DNA of 64,000 nt from an uncultured Clostridia bacterium (GTDB lineage: Bacteria; Bacillota; Clostridia; Christensenellales; UBA3700), in NCBI GenBank assembly GCA_948471525.1, contig CAOKSY010000001.1:244826-308825 (forward strand), read 5' to 3'. A model generated the notes under the pieces. That model searched no databases and was not told the origin of the DNA. It saw only the letters and a program-made list of their open reading frames with translations. Of this stretch, positions 60,337 to 64,000 are shown one piece after another (the stretch's first letter is position 1; each line of letters starts with the position of its first letter). The position numbers and the translations under genes were made by a program.

Positions 60337-60365
60337 ATTTTATCATATACGCGCGAGAAATTCAA
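60337..60365 (-). promoter_or_regulatory. Promoter of the DUF4380-protease-radC run
   Basis: TTGAAT (60360-60365), 17 bp, TAAAAT (60337-60342) on the minus strand. Confidence 0.6.
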
Positions 60366-60482
60366 TATACTTAGCATAAATTAAACATACTTAAAAGGTA
60401 ATATATAGATTACAGTGTCAAGATAGTTCCGACAGGCGAAAAAAACGGGATCTTGCGACCCCGAACGTGAATGAAATTTGCG

Positions 60483-61013
60483 TTACTTGTTATTCTTTGC
60501 TTGCTTCTGCGCTTTTTTCTCTTGCTTGGCTTTTTCCTTCTTGGATTTTTTAACTTGTTTTTTTATAGCTATCGCAACCGAAAGCAGGACAAGTACGAGA
60601 GATATTACCGCGACGACGACAGCCACGACGTCGGCGAATGAGACTTTTTCCACGTTGACTATCATAAGTACCGACGTGACGAACGTAGTGATTTTCAAAG
60701 TCAGCTTCTTTGCCTTTTTGACCCATTTGAGTGTGGTTTTCTGTATTTTTTCACCTTTGTTAGATCTGGTGCTTATCGCGGTAAAGATCAGGAAAAGCGC
60801 TATCTGCAATCCGAGGAAGACGGTGACGATTATATTGACGGGAGTCCAACCGTTTTTGACGATCTTATTTGCGTCCAAAGCTATGTATATGGCAAAGGTC
60901 GCCAAAGTCCATATCACGGAAAGGATATTCAATTTGGATATCTTTTTGCTTTTTTGTTCCTCTTCCGTCGTCGGAATCTGTTCCTGCGCGGCGTCTTCTT
61001 TTAGTTTTTTCAT
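60483..61013 (-). CDS. Small membrane protein with basic coiled tail
   Basis: The 176-aa protein has an acidic, Lys/Glu N-terminus (residues 1-30), three to four TM helices (about 32-48, 58-80, 100-125, 128-152) and a Lys/Gln-rich tail ending QKQAKNNK. GGGGA precedes ATG 61013, 24 bp after lysA, so the two are co-transcribed. No family recognised. Confidence 0.6.
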   Translation of the reverse strand: MKKLKEDAAQEQIPTTEEEQKSKKISKLNILSVIWTLATFAIYIALDANKIVKNGWTPVNIIVTVFLGLQIALFLIFTAISTRSNKGEKIQKTTLKWVKKAKKLTLKITTFVTSVLMIVNVEKVSFADVVAVVVAVISLVLVLLSVAIAIKKQVKKSKKEKAKQEKKAQKQAKNNK

Positions 61014-61037
61014 ATTTCCCCGCTTATCCTTTATACG

Positions 61038-62294
61038 TTAGTTTTTAAAATCGCTGAAATCCAACGTCGCAAAATAGTCCGCGGGAGTTTCCGCTCTTCT
61101 GATGAGTTTTACGCTTCCGTCTTCTTGGAGCAAAAGTTCGGCGGAGCGGAGCTTTCCGTTATAGTTGTATCCCATAGAAAATCCGTGCGCGCCTGCGTCG
61201 TGGATATTGACGTAATCGCCTATCTCAATCTCGGGCAACATTCTGTCCACGGCGAATTTATCGTTATTTTCGCACAGACCTCCCGTCACGTCACATTTGT
61301 AAGTAAGGGGAGCGTCCTCTTTGCCCAGCACCGTTATATGATGGTACGCGCCGTAGATCGCGGGGCGCATAAGATTGGCAGCGCACGCGTCGAGACCGAC
61401 GTATTCTTTCCAGATATGCTTTTTGTGAATGACTTTTGCTATAAGCGCGCCGTACGGAGCAAGCATAAATCTTCCCAGCTCTGTGAATATCGCCACGTCG
61501 TCCATACCTTGCGGTACAAGTACTTCTTCATAGGCCTTGCGTACGCCTTCTCCGATGGCGAGAATGTCGTTGCCTTCTTTCTCGGGACGGTACTGTACTC
61601 CCACGCCTCCCGAAAGATTTATGAACGCGATATGTATTCCGAGTTCCGTTTTTAGTTCTACGGCAAGTTCAAAGAGAATCTTGGCAAGAGTGGGATAGTA
61701 TCCCGTGCCGACGGTATTGCTGGCAAGGAATGCGTGTATACCGAAATGCTTTACCCCATAGTCTCTGAGTTTTGCATAAGCGATTTTGATCTGCTCTTTA
61801 GTCATACCGTACTTGGCGTCTTTGGGGGTGTCCATTATCTCGTTATTGAGCGTAAAGTCGCCGCCGGGATTGTATCTGCAGCACATCGTCTCTTGGAAGG
61901 GAGCGATTTCTTTATAATAATCTATATGCGTCAGATCGTCAAAATTTATTATTACGCCGAGTTTGGCTGCAAGCTCAAAATCTTCTTTGGGGGTAACGTT
62001 GGACGAAAACATTATTTCGTGACCCTTGAATCCCACTTTGTCGCTCATCATCAGTTCCGTCAAAGAAGAGCAGTCTGCGCCCGCGCCTTCCTCTCGGAGT
62101 ATCTGCAAAATGTGCGGATTTGGCGTAGCCTTGACCGCAAAATATTCCTTAAATCCTTTGTTCCAAGAAAAAGCTTTTTTCAGCAGTCTCGCATTTTCTC
62201 TTATTCCCTTCTCGTCGTAAATGTGGAAAGGAGTAGGGTATTTCTGCGCAATTTTTTCTATTTGTTCTTTGGTTACGAAAGGTACTTTTTTCAT
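61038..62294 (-). CDS. lysA: Diaminopimelate decarboxylase
   Basis: The 418-aa alanine-racemase-fold enzyme makes lysine from meso-diaminopimelate with PLP. Seen: TPFHIYDEKGIRENARLL, EYFAVKATPNPHIL with the PLP Lys, GIHAFLASNT, INLSGGVG, and VTGGLCENNDKFA around the active-site Cys. The usual EPGR is replaced by TELGRFMLAP, a variant of a clostridial subgroup. CGGAG precedes ATG 62294. It is distinct from the decarboxylase half of the fusion protein at 6.7 kb. Confidence 0.9.
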   Translation of the reverse strand: MKKVPFVTKEQIEKIAQKYPTPFHIYDEKGIRENARLLKKAFSWNKGFKEYFAVKATPNPHILQILREEGAGADCSSLTELMMSDKVGFKGHEIMFSSNVTPKEDFELAAKLGVIINFDDLTHIDYYKEIAPFQETMCCRYNPGGDFTLNNEIMDTPKDAKYGMTKEQIKIAYAKLRDYGVKHFGIHAFLASNTVGTGYYPTLAKILFELAVELKTELGIHIAFINLSGGVGVQYRPEKEGNDILAIGEGVRKAYEEVLVPQGMDDVAIFTELGRFMLAPYGALIAKVIHKKHIWKEYVGLDACAANLMRPAIYGAYHHITVLGKEDAPLTYKCDVTGGLCENNDKFAVDRMLPEIEIGDYVNIHDAGAHGFSMGYNYNGKLRSAELLLQEDGSVKLIRRAETPADYFATLDFSDFKN

Positions 62295-62325
62295 CTATTT
62301 ATTCTCCGTAGAATTTTATAATATG

Positions 62326-62354
62326 AGTATATATCCCGCACGCGAGTTTGTCAA
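62326..62354 (-). promoter_or_regulatory. lysA promoter
   Basis: TTGACA (62349-62354), 17 bp, TATACT (62326-62331) on the minus strand. The leader is too short for a lysine riboswitch. Confidence 0.75.
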
Positions 62355-62403
62355 CCGATTATATGTCATCTAGAGTATAGTCGAGATCCCGTCCAATATA
62401 TTC

Positions 62404-62466
62404 CGTCGTCTCGAACGAAGTGGAGCGGTCTAATTTATCGTCATTTCGACCAACATGGAGAAATCT
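62404..62466. repeat. Two degenerate copies of a 28-bp intergenic repeat
   Basis: Copies at 62404-62431 and 62439-62466 agree at 19 of 28 positions and share CGTC, TCGA and TGGAG. The second has the TCATTTCGACC...GAGAAATCTC form I associate with dispersed intergenic repeats in Clostridia and other bacteria. Confidence 0.5.
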
Positions 62467-62742
62467 CAACCTATTAAAATAAACTAAAAAAAGCATATTT
62501 CTTATCATAACCCTTATTTATCTCACCTAAAATTATGTAAAATTAAAAACAAAAATGTCGACATATCTCGATAATTTCCAAGAAATGTATAGTTTTCCTG
62601 ACCCAAGGAATTTATACAAAATACGTAGTTTTTAACGATAATTCTACACAATAAGTATACTCCAAAGCCCTGTCGAATTCAATAATAAACGGTCAATAAA
62701 TGTATACCTTTCCTGACATAGGATAAAAAGAGGTAAAAACAG

Positions 62743-64000
62743 ATGGAAAGAAAGAGAAGGAAGGGTGGATATTTTCTTTTGACCGTAGGCTTAATGGTGT
62801 GCTTGATAGTGGCAAGTATGGCATGTCTGTATGCGCCTAGAAACAGCGCGGAAGCAGTAGCTTCGGGAGCGCAGACGACAGATATAGATAATATATTATT
62901 AAATAAATACGAGAGCAAAGATAAGAAATTCAACGGTGATCAGCTGGATAAACTATACGCTCAGATAACGGGTATAGCAAATGCAACGTACGCGGACGTA
63001 GTTACTGCAGCAGGTGCGATAAAGACAAGCGCGGATTTTAGAGATACAAATAATACGCAGACGCAAGGAAAACTTATAACGTTAGACTTCGGTACGGATA
63101 ATGCCGGCAATTCAATGGTATGGAACGCTGTATATCTATCTACCAATAGAGCAGGCGAACCAATACTTACGTTATGGCTTGCAAGTTCGACAGAAACGGC
63201 AAAATGGAATTATCATGCTAATACAGGTGATACAAGTGTGCCTTCGAGCATGTATAGCACAAGTATGATAAGGACAGAAACCTTGAACAATGCAGGTACT
63301 TGGTATGAGACTAATACGGGTAGCAATCCGCATCCAGTAACTCCAAATGCGAGTAATAAATACGCTAAGTTTACAATGACCAAGGCTCAGGGGGTCACTG
63401 GCAGTTTAACCGACTTTATTGAAAAACCTATTAATGTAGAGTGGCAAAATATACAGATTTCCCATTTGAACAACGATTATCAATACGATTTTAATAATGA
63501 TGCATATGGTAATGTTGGCTCAAGTGCAAATTGGTATGGATCTGACAAGAATATGTACAATAAAGCTAATTATTCAGCATGGTCAGAAGATAATATATGG
63601 CTACCGTCTATGACAGAAGCAGGATGGCAGGAAGATGTCGGAAACAATAATAGGGGAATATGGAAGACATCATCTTTAGAACGAGGAAATGCAAGCGGTA
63701 TTGAAACTTGGTTGCGTTCATCGAGTCAAGCTGGATATAATAAAGTTCAAACATTACTGGCAGACGGATCTCATAGTCCCAATAAGTTGACGAATGACTC
63801 ATCGAATACCGTTGTTCGTCCTGCATTTCACTTAAACTTAAAGAAGGCTGAGGATAGTTCTTTAAGAGCGTTAAATCCTCAGGATTGCCGAGATACATAT
63901 ACAGGAAATGCTCTTACTCCCGAAAAAGCGAGTTGGTATTCTGCGGTTAAGAAAGCAATAGACGACGGATTTGTCACTGAGAAATACTATAGCGGAAGTA
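62743..64000 (+). CDS. Secreted surface protein with DUF6273-like domain, N-terminal part, cut by window edge
   Basis: From ATG 62743, with AGAGGT 9 nt upstream, 419 codons are open to the window edge. The N-terminus is a classical signal peptide: MERKRRKGGYFLLTV, a hydrophobic core (GLMVCLIVASMACLY) and a likely Ala-x-Ala cleavage. Residues about 200-370 show WLPSMTEAGW, WLRSSSQAGYNK and VVRPAFHLNLKK, the DUF6273-type pattern seen in large extracellular clostridial proteins. A second repeat-like region (NALTPEKASWYSAV) follows. Residues are rich in Asn, Ser and Thr. It is probably a long, exported, possibly repetitive wall protein. Confidence 0.75.
   Translation, partial: MERKRRKGGYFLLTVGLMVCLIVASMACLYAPRNSAEAVASGAQTTDIDNILLNKYESKDKKFNGDQLDKLYAQITGIANATYADVVTAAGAIKTSADFRDTNNTQTQGKLITLDFGTDNAGNSMVWNAVYLSTNRAGEPILTLWLASSTETAKWNYHANTGDTSVPSSMYSTSMIRTETLNNAGTWYETNTGSNPHPVTPNASNKYAKFTMTKAQGVTGSLTDFIEKPINVEWQNIQISHLNNDYQYDFNNDAYGNVGSSANWYGSDKNMYNKANYSAWSEDNIWLPSMTEAGWQEDVGNNNRGIWKTSSLERGNASGIETWLRSSSQAGYNKVQTLLADGSHSPNKLTNDSSNTVVRPAFHLNLKKAEDSSLRALNPQDCRDTYTGNALTPEKASWYSAVKKAIDDGFVTEKYYSGS

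Larger units (their letters stand above)
62295..62742. other. 448-bp intergenic region between lysA and the surface-protein gene
   Basis: Holds the lysA promoter, the degenerate repeats at 62404-62466 and a pair of 19-bp direct repeats at 62584-62602 and 62699-62717 (AATGTATA..TTTCCTGAC, 17 of 19 identical) spaced 115 bp apart. The second lies 26 bp before the surface-protein start. No ORF seen. Confidence 0.6.

Noticed and set aside
62295..62742. Lysine riboswitch before lysA
   Set aside because: The promoter lies only 32-60 bp before the start codon, leaving no room for a riboswitch of about 170 nt.
1..64000. CRISPR array, insertion sequence or rRNA operon
   Set aside because: No regularly spaced repeats, transposase, terminal inverted repeats with target duplication, or rRNA sequence seen.

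Overview
The window (about 43% G+C by eye) comes from the chromosome of an endospore-forming member of the Clostridia, probably an uncultured gut-type lineage. The evidence is a rnpA-rpmH/yidC/jag/mnmE/mnmG/rsmG/parB origin block, dnaA-dnaN-recF-gyrBA, and sporulation genes (yabP, yabQ, spoVT, a spoVB-like flippase, yabN, a YyaC-family protein). Promoters are ordinary sigma-A type (TTGNNN, usually 17 bp, TATAAT-like). No phage, insertion sequence or CRISPR array is visible.

Layout. 1-8.76 kb: a leftward cell-surface glycan operon (initiating sugar transferase, two GT2 glycosyltransferases, LicD, a Wzy-like polymerase, a cytidylyltransferase, an NAD-dependent epimerase/reductase, a class IV aminotransferase and an HpcH/HpaI aldolase fused to a PLP decarboxylase). 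9-23 kb: a mixed stretch with two related small membrane proteins, a GNAT-membrane fusion, an SNF2 helicase, ftsH, a YyaC-like protein, CvpA, an HxxxD acyltransferase with a DUF6320-like partner, a ROK glucokinase and two XRE regulators. 23-32 kb: gyrA-gyrB-GNAT-recF (minus) divergent from dnaA-dnaN (plus). 32-41.9 kb: parB-rsmG-mnmG (minus), mnmE (plus), jag-yidC-yidD-rnpA-rpmH (minus) and an FAD oxidoreductase. 41.9-43.9 kb: a 2-kb gene-free region with parS-like sites and exact DnaA boxes. 43.9-47.3 kb: a small accessory patch with a zinc-binding mini-protein, yabP-yabQ, tRNA-Leu, an XRE regulator with operator, two unknown genes and a chimeric pseudogene. 47.4-57.7 kb: GH36 alpha-galactosidase, birA-bioY, an LRR/phage-like protein, spoVT-spoVB-yabN-dusB-trmL. 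57.8-62.3 kb: radC-like, an HtrA-like lipoprotein, a DUF4380-like protein, a small membrane protein and lysA. 62.7 kb to the end: the start of a secreted surface protein.

Striking points. (1) The origin block is rearranged. dnaA-dnaN sits apart from rpmH and converges on parB, while the gene-free region beside rpmH carries parS-like and DnaA-box signals, so two candidate origin segments lie about 12 kb apart. (2) Many promoters place the -10 box exactly 6 nt before the start codon with no Shine-Dalgarno, predicting leaderless mRNAs for dnaA, recF, mnmE and several others. (3) A 34-bp perfectly alternating pyrimidine-purine tract, a Z-DNA candidate, lies between the gyrB promoter and its start codon. 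(4) GyrA naturally carries Leu at the Ser83-equivalent position. (5) A BirA-type operator overlaps the birA-bioY promoter. (6) An in-frame scar joins a DUF5131-like gene to the tail of an ABC permease.
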